Below the pieces are notes generated by a model that was not told the DNA's origin, did not search any database, and saw only the letters and a list, made by a program, of their open reading frames with translations. Shown here one piece after another: positions 24,020 to 37,300 of a stretch of 64,000 nt of DNA. This DNA comes from Scatophagus argus (taxonomy: Eukaryota; Chordata; Actinopteri; Scatophagidae), in assembly GCF_020382885.2 (NCBI RefSeq), contig NC_058497.1, positions 17,724,330-17,788,329 of the forward strand, read 5' to 3'. The translations under genes were made by a program, and so were the position numbers. The first letter of the stretch is position 1. Every line of letters starts with the position of its first letter.

Positions 24020-27000
24020 ATGGAGATCTCAGCTCTCTTTATTGGTCTGATTCTGTCTCTGTGTTTGTGTGAGCAAAACTCACCTGCCTTGAAACAAAGG
24101 GCTGGGCTTAAAGAGTATGGCACTGGGGTCAGCACTGAGGCCTCATCTGTGAAATGTAAGCTTCAGGGTGCCACTCGTCTGCCTGCATTCTCAATGGATG
24201 GTGACTACGTTATTGGAGGTGTTTTCTCCATACACCGCTACAAACAAACAGTGGAGAATAACTACACCACCATGCCTGAGGGTCTGAAGTGCACAGGAAG
24301 GTTCGTAAGAGACGTGTGGATAAGACAAAGTTATAATGTGTGGGAAAAGAAATGTTTTTAAAATAAAATGCTTAAAATCGTGTTGTCAACTTTTTGTGAT
24401 TTCAGCAAGTGTTGAAATCTTTAATATGCTTATTTTGAACATAATTAAAATTAACTGGAATTTTTAATTAATTAAATAGATTTAAATAGATTTTTAATCA
24501 GTGCACTGAAATTCCTGTGTAGATATCCAATTTTGTGCTTTACATTTTAGTGTTCAGGTAACTGTGATATTGGTTTCAGAAATGCTTTGCATTGTGATGG
24601 ATAAGAATATGTTATGTGTGGGGACAGAAATGTTTAGACATGTATGATGTGCTTTCAGGCGTGTTGTCAGTTTTAAAATTCCTTGATGGTTATTATATTA
24701 AATTCCTGTGAATTTTGCACAGGTATCCAATTCTGTGTTCTAAATTTTAGAGTTCAGGTAACTCTGTGATATTTGTTTCAAACACGCAATCATCAGTTAC
24801 TGAATCATCAGTCAGCTCACTTTTACCAGATGGTTTTCATTTGTGAATTGTGCTATTTTTTCTGAAAATTTGTCTGTGTGCAGCATCGACTCCCGTGAAC
24901 TGCGCCTCTCATACGCCATGGTCTTCGCCATCGAGGAGATTAACAACAGCTCGGAGCTGCTGCCAGGCATCAAACTCGGTTATCAGATCCACGACACGTG
25001 CGCCGCAGTTCCCGTGGTGGTGCAAGCGGCATTCCAGCTATTAAACGGTCTGGATCCGGTGTTTTACACTGGCGATAATTGCTCACAGTCAGGTATGATG
25101 ATGGCCATCATCGGTGAGTCTGGCTCCACGCAATCCATCAGCATGTCGCGCGTAATCGGGGCCTTTGACATTCCTCAAGTAAATATTTTGAATTTCTGTC
25201 GATGAATGTTCTTTAATACAGGGCATGTATTTTTGTCTTTCCCGTTAAAGAACCACACTGTTGTTTTTCCTTCAGGTGAGCCACTTTGCCACTTGTGCAT
25301 GTCTGTCCGATAAGCAGCAGTTCCCGACTTTCTTCAGAACAATCCCGAGTGATCAGTTCCAGGCTGACGCGCTGGCCAAGCTGGTTAAACACTTTGGCTG
25401 GACTTGGATAGGTGCTGTCCGCTCGGATTCGGACTATGGCAATAACGGCATGGCGACTTTCCTGCAAGCAGCCCAGAAGGAGGGGATCTGTGTGGAATAC
25501 TCTGAATCTTTCTATCGAACAAATCCACGCAGCAGGATCCAGAGAGTAGCAGACGTTATCCGCAGGTTTCTGCATCATGCAAACCCTCAAAAATATTTCT
25601 TAAAGCATTGGGTGGAAGATTATTTCACTGTCTTGGTGGAGAATTGGTTGTTTAATGTTGATACTGTTCATTGTTCTTCATATTAGATATTTTCATGAAA
25701 ATGTAATCTTTGAAACCAATACTTTCACAATCCATTACATTTTTCAACATTTCAATAAATGTTTAACTATTACAAACAGTTAATTTTATGCTCAAATTGG
25801 TGTTGTATAACACACCATAATGTATTTCCAGGTCGACAGCGATGGTTATTGTGGCATTTGCAGCCTCTGGAGACCTCAGGATCCTGCTGGAGGAGCTGTC
25901 GCGTGAACCCTCTCCTCCTCGCCAGTGGATCGGCAGTGAATCCTGGGTGACCAACCAAGACATGCTGAAGTTCGACTTTTGTGCCGGAGCCATTGGATTT
26001 GGGATTCAGCGATCTGTCATTCCAGGTCTGAGAGAATTCTTGCTGGATCTCTCTCCCACTAAAGTGGCTGCGTCTCCACTGCTTACTGAGTTCTGGGAGG
26101 AGGCATTCAACTGCAGGCTGGGAAAAAGTGAGGCGGTCAAGAATTAAACAACTAAACTAAACTAAACTTAAGAACTATACTTAACATGGTTTTATTATCT
26201 GTTGGTTCTCCGTGGTTGTGTTGTTTTGCTGGTGGAGCACAGGCACACATTTCATTGACAGTATCCAAAATAACAGTTACAGAAAGACAATAATAGCAAA
26301 AATATATTTTAAACACCTGGAAAGAATTCAAGTCATTCAGTGATTATACTGGAAAGCAGTGCACTCTGTTTGTCATTAAAAATGTCTCTAATCATGTGAT
26401 AAGTGATTTGTGTTAACATGAGTTGGTATTCATGTAGCTGAAAAGAAAACAGGGCCTGACACAAATTGAAACAGCTAAGATTTAAAGGAAAACAGATGGA
26501 GACGTGTTTGTAAAACACTGCATTGGAACCTAAAATAAAATAAAGATATTCTATATATCAATTTGAACAATACAGATATATGAATTTCTGCACACACGTG
26601 AAATCAACTAAAAAGGGAACAAAACAAACAAAAGCAAAACAAACACAAATACAGAACTGTAACACAGTATCTTTGTCAAAGTGAAGAAAACACCTTCTTC
26701 TGTCTCTGTGTGTTTTCAGCTGCAGCCGTGGATGAGAGAGTGTGTGATGGATCTGAAGACATACAGACGCTCCAGAGCCAGTACACTGACACATCTCAGC
26801 TCCGAATCACTAACATGGTGTACAAGGCTGTTTATGCAATAGCACATGCCATTCATAATTCAGTGTGTCAGGAAACAAATTCTGCAAATCAGTGTGACAA
26901 AATCACCAGGGTAGAGTTAAAAGAGGTCAGTCGAAATGAACAATGAATACCCCAGCTGTCTTACTTTCACCATAATATAGTTTTTTACAAATCAAATCAA

Positions 27001-29603
27001 ATACAAAGAATTTATGTTGTGTTTTCTCTCCTTGCTGTCTTACTTTGCTTCATCCTCACAGGTTCTCACTCAGCTGAAGAAAGTAAATTTTTCTCAAAAT
27101 GGTTATGATGTGTCATTTGATGCCAATGGGGATCCTGTGGCCACATATGAGCTGGTTAACTGGCAAAAGAGTGAAAGTGGCCGCACTGAGTTGGTGACAG
27201 TAGGTTTCTATGATGCATCATTGCCAGCAGGCCAGGAGTTCAGTATCAACAGGAACCTCACCTGGATGGAGGGTAGAACACAAGTAAGTAGTGCTGGAAA
27301 AACTACACAACTCTGATGAAGGGCTGAGCTGTCTCAACCAGCACATAATCTGAAACCACTTTGGCAAATTTTAAGTAAATATTTATCATACAATCAGACA
27401 CTTACATTTTACATTTGTAGCAATTTGTTGTTAGCTGAGTCGATAAACTGTGCTTGTTAAAAAACAAAACAGCACTAGATGAAAGGTAGAGCAGATAAAC
27501 ATCCTGCGTTCTACATGATGACGTGTTTATTTTTGATGAAGAGGTGTAATGGTCAGCCCCATCACCATAATGTTGGTTTCTGTAAATCATATCCTTCGGG
27601 GTGTCATCCAGACTATTGGTGTGCAAGTCACTACTATGGCACTCTAACATCACAGAATTTGTAGAAAAATATCAAGACAAATACTGTACTAACCTTGCCA
27701 TTGAAGAAAAGCAACTTTGGGACTTGTTTTTGCTCAGTGTATGCTGTCCCAGCTCAGAGTCCACCCCATGAACTGATCTTAAGATCCAACACATGCTGCA
27801 GGAATCACTCATTCAGAAGTCTTGCTCTCCCAGGCCATAAGATTTTGCCCAGAGGAACCTAACTTGTGTTCATAAAAAGAGTCGAACCTCCCATGTCTAA
27901 TCCAGATACAAAAGATACTCTGTCACAACTGAATGAGACGCACTGGCTTTTAAAACTATGTCCAGTGTCAAGACATCCGCATCAGTACACGATGATCAGA
28001 GCAAATGCATAAAGCTGCATTGTGTTCAAAGCGAGAAAGTCCTGAGAGGGATAGAGACTGGAGTTAAGTAATGGGTCAGTGTTCCCCCAAGAGAGCAGGG
28101 TTTGATCCCATTGAAAAAATAAATATCGGTGATATTTTCCTAAGCTGAACAAAGTAGAATGGTGTCTAAATTTAACCAAAGTGCTGTTTCATGTTTGTCA
28201 CGTGTAAGAAAGGCTTTGTCACTGCAAGGCATTTTGCGTCACACAGTGAGACACTGACAATGCAGACCAATGCTACTGTGCACCTTGTAAGTTTTAACAC
28301 AAGGGATGCATGACAACAATGCGATATCAGATGACCCTGGATGAGAACAGTTTGAGATATGTGAAACTGTTATTTTTCATCATTGTAGTTAAAAATAAAA
28401 AGGAAATTTTGTTTGTTGATTTCATTTCAAAGCTATGTTTCAAGCTAAACCTAACAGGAACCTCCAAAGAAATAAGTGAGTTTGTTTGTATCTCCTTGTC
28501 AGGTCCCTGTGTCAGTGTGCAGTGACAGCTGTCCTCCAGGAACTCGTAAAGTGCTGCAGAAAGGAAAACCCATCTGCTGCTATGATTGTATACTGTGTCC
28601 TGAGGGAGAGATTAGCAATGCTACAGGTAACTTTTTGTTTGTAATATATATTTAAGAAATCAAGGATGTGACTGCTTAAAGCCCTTCTTCGTTATTTTTT
28701 TCAGATTCTCCTGATTGTTTCCCTTGCCCCAAGGAGTTCTGGCCTAATGCAGAGAGAGACTCTTGTCTCCCTAAACCTGTAGAGTTTCTGTCCTTTGACG
28801 AGGTCCTAGGAATCATCCTGGCTGCATTCTCAGTTGCTGGTGCCTGTCTTGCCATTATAACAGCGGCTGTGTTCTTTCGTCACAGGACATCCCCGATTGT
28901 CAGGGCCAACAACTCTGAGCTGAGCTTCCTGCTGCTCTTCTCCCTGACTCTCTGTTTCTTATGTTCATTGACTTTCATTGGAGCACCCTTGAAGTGGTCC
29001 TGCATGCTGCGCCACACAGCATTTGGGATCACCTTCGTCCTCTGCATCTCTTGTGTTCTTGGGAAAACAATAGTTGTGTTGATGGCCTTCAAAGCTACAC
29101 TTCCAGGTAGTAACGTCATGAAATGGTTTGGTCCTCCACAGCAAAGAATGACTGTGGTGTCTTTTACATTTGTTCAAGTTTTAATATGTACTATTTGGTT
29201 GGCTCTTAGACCCCCTTTTCCATTGAAAAACCTGACCACATACAAAGAGAGGATCATCCTGGAGTGTGCATTGGGCTCAGATATTGGGTTCTGGGTTGTG
29301 CTCGGGTACATCGGCCTGCTGGCTGTCTTTTGTTTAGTGTTAGCTGTCTTAGCCCGCAAACTACCTGATAATTTTAATGAAGCCAAATTTATCACCTTCA
29401 GCATGTTGATATTCTGTGCAGTGTGGATCACCTTTATCCCAGCGTATGTCAGCTCTCCTGGGAAATTTACTGTGGCTGTGGAGATTTTTGCCATTCTGGC
29501 CTCCAGTTTTGGATTGATTCTGTGTATATTTGCTCCAAAGTGTTTCATCATATTGTTTAAGCCAGAGAAAAACACAAAGAAACATTTAATGAACAAAAAT
29601 TAA
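24020..29603 (+). CDS. OlfC/V2R-like amino-acid olfactory receptor, copy E
   Basis: Complete eight-exon receptor of 870 aa: 24020-24300, 24884-25178, 25276-25565, 25832-26127, 26720-26925, 27062-27283, 28503-28626, 28705-29603. Exon 1 is 30 bp (10 codons) shorter than in B, just after the signal peptide, a trait shared with F and G. Exon 2 ([30 protein letters not shown]) and exon 4 ([17 protein letters not shown]) are of the E/G/I/J type. The donor of exon 1 is GTTCGT, weaker than GTTAGT in copy G. Intron 1 contains an internal diverged tandem duplication of about 200 bp also seen in G. Intron 6 (1219 bp) has an extra block (about 27400-27970) of unknown origin. In exon 8 one loop reads [11 protein letters not shown] where the others read [11 protein letters not shown]. 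All exons are open. Confidence 0.95.
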
Positions 29604-29806
29604 AACAAAAATATCTGAGGTTTTGAAACAGTTAAGATATATCTTAAAATATAGTTGTAGAGCCCATGTTGCACACTTTCAACACAGTTTTCTCCTTGTT
29701 ACAACTTTTTTTATGTATAAGATTGTTCAAGTAAATTGTTTTTTAGTTATCAATTTTCTAATGTCCTTAAATATGTTTTTGTCTTTTTTACAAAAGGCTT
29801 TTACCG

Positions 29807-29812
29807 AATAAA
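29807..29812 (+). promoter_or_regulatory. Polyadenylation signal, copy E
   Basis: AATAAA about 200 bp after the stop codon, at the position conserved with copy D. Confidence 0.6.
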
Positions 29813-30185
29813 GTATAAATACATAACAAGAATGAGTGGTTCTGGGTTCTGTCACAACATTTTGCTGCTTTATGTCAAGCATGAATCTTGTGATTTATTC
29901 AAGAGAGAATAAAGCCGAATATAATGACCCTTTTATGAGTTACAAAGCAGAGGACCCAATATGCACACACCAACATGAGGAAGAAGGTGAACCAAGAAAC
30001 TTTAACATAATAAACTTACTCAAAAAGGGAACCAGATGCAGCAAAAGGTGACTGGGTGTCCAGATAATAATAGTCCAGACAATGAAATCTCTCAGATAAC
30101 CGGCTAATATGGGGAACACAGATGATACTGGGAAACAGAGAAAGCAGCAAACAAAACGCACAGAACACAAATGAACTGAGAAGAC

Positions 30186-30590
30186 AGGCTTCTTTTTCTT
30201 CATCTTGTGGTTTAATTGCAGACTGCACTTAACATTGAAAGTGAATTTCCACCTCCTACTACAGTATGCTGGAGCGTGGGCCAGAGTGTTGGATCGGCAG
30301 GAGTATTCGAAAAGCAAACAAACAAACAAACAAACAAAAACTAATTCTTCTTCATCAAACCAATTTCTTTATGCTTCCCTCCTCCCATACTGAATAAATT
30401 CTTTATGGCAAAGGTTTAGGTTATTCCTCCACATTTCCTCAGTTCCATTTTTGGCTTTTTTGTATTTGCTGTATATTTCTGGCAGTGACAGATGACATGT
30501 TCCACTGATTCTTCCCCTAATCCACAATCACATTGTCCTAATGGGTGCTTCCCTATTAGATGCATTACTTTTGACAAGAGATACAAGGAG
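30186..30590 (-). mobile_element. LINE 3'-end remnant in spacer E-F
   Basis: Minus-strand reading gives CDCGLGEESVEHVICHCQKY, a cysteine/histidine motif typical of the C-terminus of some fish LINE pol proteins, followed by a decayed 3' region and an AAGAAG-like tail. An I/Nimb-type LINE is possible but the clade is uncertain. An AAAC-repeat tract interrupts it. Confidence 0.5.
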
Positions 30591-31315
30591 AACACAGGTA
30601 TTTATGTAAAAATGGGAACTGGACAGGTGAAAACAATCTGGGAGAGGCAAGTGATCAAAAATGGGGGAAATACAGACAAAGGCAGGGAATTAAAAGCTAA
30701 AACAGACACAAGAGGAGTAAAACTACAAAATAAAAGAAGAAATTAACCAACAGATGATAGAACGACAGAACGATACCCCATATTGAAGGAACAGCTCCCA
30801 CACAATCCTCAACCAAGATCCAACCAAAAGAAGTCCAAAACAAGCTGGGAGGGTGGAGGGGGTCTGTAGAAAGGGAAGATCTGAAGACAGGAAAGAACTT
30901 GAGATTTCAGGTGGATGGCCTGGGAGCAGTGCAAAAGCCATGTAAAGCTGACAAAACACACAAGGATCAATGAAAAGCTAAAACAAACACAAGGAGAGAA
31001 AAACTACAAAATAAAACAGGAAACAAGGCAACAGATAACTCAGACCATGACAAAGCCATTAAAGGTTTGCATTTGTTAGGTTTAACTACAATGTGAGCTA
31101 AACAATAAAAAGATGGAAGTAAGTAGGGACAGAATTAGAAAGATCTGTTTACAAGTATAACTTGTAACATACTGTGTATTCCTAAAGAGACACGGATGGG
31201 GACAAACCATAGAAAAGACTTGGATAAGAGACCATTGTTGACCATGAGGTAAGGACGTCCCCTCTGATGTGTGTTAAGCTGGTGCACAGTAGTAGGAGTT
31301 TGCTGTCTCAAACTC

Positions 31316-31324
31316 TATATAAAA
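31316..31324 (+). promoter_or_regulatory. TATA box, copy F
   Basis: TATATAAAA about 41 bp upstream of the ATG of copy F. Confidence 0.65.
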
Positions 31325-31364
31325 GAGAGAAAACACATACATTACGCTCACATACACTTGTGGG

Positions 31365-34300
31365 ATGGAGATCTCAGCTCTCTTTATTGGTCTGATTCTG
31401 TCTCTGGGTTTGTGTGAGCAAAACTCACCTGCCTTGAAACAAAGGGCTGGGCTTAAAGAGTATGGCACTGGGGTCAGCACTGAGGCCTCATCTGTGAAAT
31501 GTAAGCTTCAGGGTGCCACTCGTCTGCCTGCATTCTCAATGGATGGTGACTACGTTATTGGAGGTGTTTTCTCCATACACCGCTACAAACAAACAGTGGA
31601 GAATAACTACACTACCATGCCTGATTATCTGAAGTGCACAGGGAGGTTAGTAAGAGAAGTGTGGATAAGACAAAGTGGTAATGTGTGGGAAAAGAAATGT
31701 TTTTTTTTTTTTTTTTTAAAAAAATGCTTAAAATCGTGTTGTCAGGTTTTTTTTTATTTCAGCAAGTGTTGAAATCTTTAATATGCTATATATTTTGAAC
31801 ATAATTAAAATGAACTGGAATTTTTAATTAATTATATTTTTAATTAGTGCATTGAAATTCCTATGTAGATGTCCAGTTTTGTGTTTTCAATTTTAGTGTT
31901 TCAGAAATGCTTTGCAGTTATCCTTAATTGTCGAATTCAAGCATGAATTCTCTATTGTGGTGTGTTTTTGATTTGTGAATTGTCTTGATTATTTGTAAAT
32001 TTGGACAGTGACATGAGTGTCTGTGTGCAGTCTGGAGTCCAGTGAACTGCATTTTTCACGGGCAATGGTCTTTGCCATCGAGGAGATTAACAACAGCTCG
32101 GAGCTGCTGCCAGGCATCAAACTCGGTTATCAGATCCATGACTCATGTGGCGCAGTGTCCGTGACGGTGCAAGTGGCATTTGAGCTTTTAAATGGTCCGG
32201 ACGCAGTGTTTTACACGGGCGATAATTGCTCACAGTCAGGTATGGTGATGGCCATCATCGGCGCGTCTAGCTCCACTCCATCCATCAGCATGTCACGAGT
32301 CATCGGGGCCTTTGATATTCCTCTCGTAAATATTTTGAATTTCTGGCCAATATGTTTTTATTGTGGACAATTGGCGATTATTTATTTATTTATTGTTCTC
32401 TTTCTGACTTAAAGAATTACACTTAAAAGAACCACACTGTTGTTTTCCTTCAGGTGAGCCACTTTGCCACTTGTGCATGTCTGTCCGATAAGCAGCAGTT
32501 CCCGACTTTCTTCAGAACAATCCCGAGTGATCAGTTCCAGGCTGACGCGCTGGCCAAGCTGGTTAAACACTTTGGCTGGACTTGGATAGGTGCTGTCCAC
32601 TCGGATTCGGACTATGGCAATAACGGCATGGCGACTTTCCTGCAAGCAGCCCAGAAGGAGGGGATCTGTGTGGAATACACTGAATCTTTCAATCGAGCCC
32701 ACCCACGCAGCAGGATCCAGAGAGTAGCAGACGTCATCCGCAGGTTTGTACATCACTGTTTGAGGTCTTTGTTCCCTGTGTGACACTGACCTTCTGCTTA
32801 CAAAACCCTAAATGTTTTGATGAGGCCAAGAAAAAGATATTTTCTCATTTTTCGATTTTATGCGAGTATGATGTTTATTTTTTTCATACATAATGGATAT
32901 ATTGCTATTACCAACAGTGTGTGGTACCCTTTTTTCACCAGTCTTGATATTTACTTTGTAAAATTTAGTGTAGGCAACTCATGTCTCTCCAGGTCAACAG
33001 CAACAGTTATCGTAGCATTTATAGCTTCTATACAATTCAGGAGCTTAATGGAGGAGCTGTCACTGGAGCCCTCCCCTCCTCGCCAGTGGATCGGCAGTGA
33101 ATCCTGGGTAACAAGCCGGGACCTGCTGAGGTTCAGCTTCTGTGCTGGAGCCATTGGATTTGGGATTCAGCGATCTGTCATTCCAGGTCTGAGAGAATTC
33201 TTGCTGGATCTCTCTCCCACTAAAGTGGCTGCGTCTCCACTGCTTACTGAGTTCTGGGAGGAGGCATTCAACTGCAGGCTGGGAAAAAGTGAGACGATCA
33301 AGCTGATTTTTAACATGATATCAGTATCTGTTGGTTCCATGTGGTTGTTATTTTGTTGATTGTCTGTTTGAGTGGAACTTACTATGTTAAAAGGTCATCA
33401 GCTACTTTAAGATCAAGCCACAGATTTCCAGTATAGTACAGTATACAGTATATTGATATTGAACAAAAACATGAGGTGGACAGAAGATGCAGTTTTATGA
33501 ATAATTTTGCTTATTGATTTCAACTTTAAGTCCTGTCAAGATTTCAACTTTAGGTCCTGTCAACTTTAGGTCCTGTATGATTTTGGCTGCTGTGTGCACT
33601 AAAACTTAAGTCCCAAACATAAACACACATTATATTGACAGTCTGTAGACACACAGGTAAAGAAATGATATTATTAAACATCCATTTACATTATGGATTA
33701 GACTGTGATAATAAGAGTGAATTCAGGTCACTTCTTATTTTCAATACAATTAAAACAACTCAAGATAGTTGGTGATTTTGCTGGAAAAGTGTTGTACTGT
33801 TCTTACATGAAGGCCTCAAATCATATGAGTGATTGGTGTTAACAAGCCGTGGTTGTCATGACTCTTAAAACAAAAGGGCCTAACACAAATTGATACAGCT
33901 GAGATTTAAAGGTATGAAAAGAATAATAAACACAGTAATGAATACTATTATAATACCATTGTCGAAGCTTAAAACACATTGTTCTTCTCTGTGTGCTTTC
34001 AGCTGCAGCCGTGAATGAGAGAGTGTGTGATGGATCTGAAGACATACAGAAGCTCCAGAATCCATACACTGACACATCTCAGCTCCGAATCACTAACATG
34101 GTGTACAAGGCTGTTTATGCAATAGCACATGCCATTCATAATTCAGTGTGTCAGGAAACAAATTCTACAACTCAGTGTGATAAAATCACCAGGATAGAGC
34201 CCAGACAGGTCAGTCAAAATTAATTGATGAACACACTGATGCTTTTATTTCCACGGTACTATAACTTTAAGACATGAAATACTCCTTTCTCTCCATCACT

Positions 34301-37300
34301 GTCTTACTTTGCTTCATCCTCACAGTTTCTCACTCAGCTGAAGAAAGTCAAATTTTCCCAAAATGGTTATGATGTGTCATTTGATGCCAATGGGGATCCT
34401 GTGGCCAAATATGAGTTGGTTAACTGGCAAAAGAGTGAAAGTGGCAGCATTGAGTTGGTGACAGTAGGTTTCTATGATGCATCACTGCCAGCAGGCCAGG
34501 AGTTCAGTATCAACAGGAACCTCACCTGGATGGAGGGTAGAACACAAGTAAGCAGTGATAGACAAAGTACACAGCTTTATTAATTGATTCATAGTATATA
34601 CATACTCCTGGTCAAATATTACTTTAATATAAGTTCAAGTTGTGAAGTTCAATTCTTATTTGAATGAAAAGACTGCTTGCTTTGACATTTGTTCCATTTT
34701 CTGTTGGAAAATGCATTCTTGCAGCATTCATAGATCTTAATGATTCTGAAAAAAAAAAAAAAAAACTTGCACCGACTTGCTTGTCCAATGTGTAGAATGA
34801 CTAACTTCTATGATATGTTGCAAAGGTGATAAAAATGCCTATGGAACACAAATGGCATCAGACATGAATCATTATCAACCATTCACCCTGTCCTCTGTCC
34901 TCCTCCCTCTGTTGCTTCAGTGATTTACTGAATTGATGGTAGAGGGACAAAGAGCTGAGTTGTCTCAGCCAGCAGCTAAATTTAGGATACATAGATAGAT
35001 AGATAGATAGGAAGTACAACCGGTTCTGTCCTCTGTCCTCTCCTGCACAAAGCACCTGTGTCGGCAGTCCAGACCAGTTCATCATCCAGCTGCACTCCCA
35101 GGTATTTGTAAGTCTGTACAATCTCCACACAATCCCTGTCGGTCATCTCAGTTCTCAGTGTGGAAAGAAAGATCTTCTTCAGTATCCTATCAAGGAGGGT
35201 GACAGAATTTCTTTTAAAGAATGCCTACATTGACACCTCAGTCCAGAAAGGTGAAATCCCTGGAGTTCCAGGCTGCTTCAAACATATGGGAGTTGTAACT
35301 CAGTTGATCAGGGAAGCGCACGAGGGCATGGGAGATCTAGTTTTTCTCTACTTTCGCTGGATCATGGATGAGCTTCAAACCAGCCAAATCCAGGGCACTG
35401 GGCATTAAAGCTGAGGAGGTGGAGAGTGGTGGGCAACTTTGGCTCCATTTTGGATGGTCCTGCAAATCCATCCATAACAGAGAAGCCAATTAAGATGCTA
35501 GGAAACGTCCTCGACCGCAGCCTCAAAGATATAACATCAATTCAAGGTACCATTAAGGAGCTAGAGTCTTGGCTTACCTCTGTTGACAAATCTGGTTGAC
35601 CTTGCAAGTTCAAGGCTTGGTTTTAACTACGGGAATTTCTACCCCACCTAATCTTTAGGCCTCTGCTGGTGAAGTGAGCGTAGACCCTGGAGAGGAAAAT
35701 CAGTAGCTACATGCGAAGGCGGCTAGGGCTGCAGTCTGAGCAGCATAGCACTGGATGGGAGATGAGCTCTACTCTATCAGGACTCAAGGGATTCATCCAT
35801 CCATCCATCTTCTTCTGCTTCATCCGGGACCGGATCGTGGGGGCAGCAGCTTGAGCAGGGATGCCCAGACTTCCCTCTCCCCAGACACTTCCTCCAAGAT
35901 GTTTCCAGGCCAGCCGAGTGACATAGTCCCTCCAGCGTGTCCTGGGTCTTCCTCGGGGCCTTGTCCCAGTGGGGCATGCCCGGAACACCTCCCCAGGGGG
36001 CATCCGAAACAGATGCCCGAGCCACCTCAACTGGCTCCTTTAGATGTGGAGGAGCAGCAGTTCTACTCCAAGCTCCTCCCGGGTGACAGAGCTCCTCACC
36101 CTATCCCTAACGGAGCGCCCCGCCACCCTGCGAAGGAAGCTCATTTCAGCTGCTTGTATCGGTCATGAACTTTGGGTCATGACCGAAAAAAGTGTGAAAA
36201 AAAAGTTGAGGGTAGGAACGTAGATTTACTGGTAAATTGAGACCTTCACCTTACGGCTCAGCTCCCTCTTTACCAGGAAGGACCGATACAACGACCGCAT
36301 TACTGCTGTTGCTGCACCGATCCGCCTGTCAATCTCATGCTCCTATCTTCCCTCACTCATGAACAAGAACCCGAGATACTTAAACTCCTCCATTTGAGGC
36401 AGGAACTCTCCTCCAACCTGGAGGGGGCAGACCACCTTTTTCCGGTCGAGATCCATGGCCTCGGATTTAGAGGTGCTGATTCTCATCCTCAAGTACCCTG
36501 CAGAGGGTACAGAGCTGGTCCAGTATTCCACAATCAGGACGAAAACCGCATTGTTCCTCTTGGATTTTCCTCTCCAGTACTCTGGCATAGACTTTCCAGG
36601 GGAGGCTGAGGAGTGTGATCCCTCTGTAGTTGGAGCACACCCTCCGGCCCCCCTTCTTAAAAAGAGGGACCACCACCCCGGTCTGACTGTCCAAGGGCAC
36701 TGTCCCCGACTGCCACGCGATGCTGCAGCGTTGTGTCAACCAAGACAGCCCCACAACATCCAGAGCCTTTAGGTACCCAGGATGAATCTCATCCACTCCC
36801 AGTGCTCTGCCACTGAGGAGGACTCAAGGGATTCCACAGTGGCATCAGCAGGCATCTTGGTCAGGATAGGCATGAAATAGAGAGCTCAGCAGGGCTTGGA
36901 AATGCAGAGTCCCGTCTGAGACAGGGCTTTGGCGGGGATGGTGGCAACATGACATTCAGGCTTAAGATCTGTCCCATGGTGTCACTAGGACAATGTCCAG
37001 CACTGGAGCACTGGAAGGAAGATATTCTGTGTTGACATCTGGAAAGCAGAACCTCAGTGGATCACGTTTCTGGTCCAGGCTGCGTATGATCTCCTGCCAA
37101 GTCCAGCAAATCTCCACATCTCAGGAAGGAGTGAAGCTCCATCTTGTCCTCTATGCCCTGAGAAGGGTTCACTTGAACACATCCTAAGCAGTTGTCCAAT
37201 AGCACTGGGGAGGGCCACCATCACTCATGAGAGGACTAGGTGCTGAAGTATGCAGCTGGGACCATCTCCATAGCCCTAACTGACAGCAAGCATGTCTGCA

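Larger units (their letters stand above)
29604..31364. other. Intergenic spacer E-F
   Basis: About 1.76 kb, homologous to spacers D-E and F-G. It holds the 3' untranslated region of E, a minus-strand LINE remnant with an AAAC microsatellite (30315-30340), a repeat-rich stretch with two diverged motif copies (near 30690 and 30975), and the promoter of F. No gene was seen. Confidence 0.6.
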
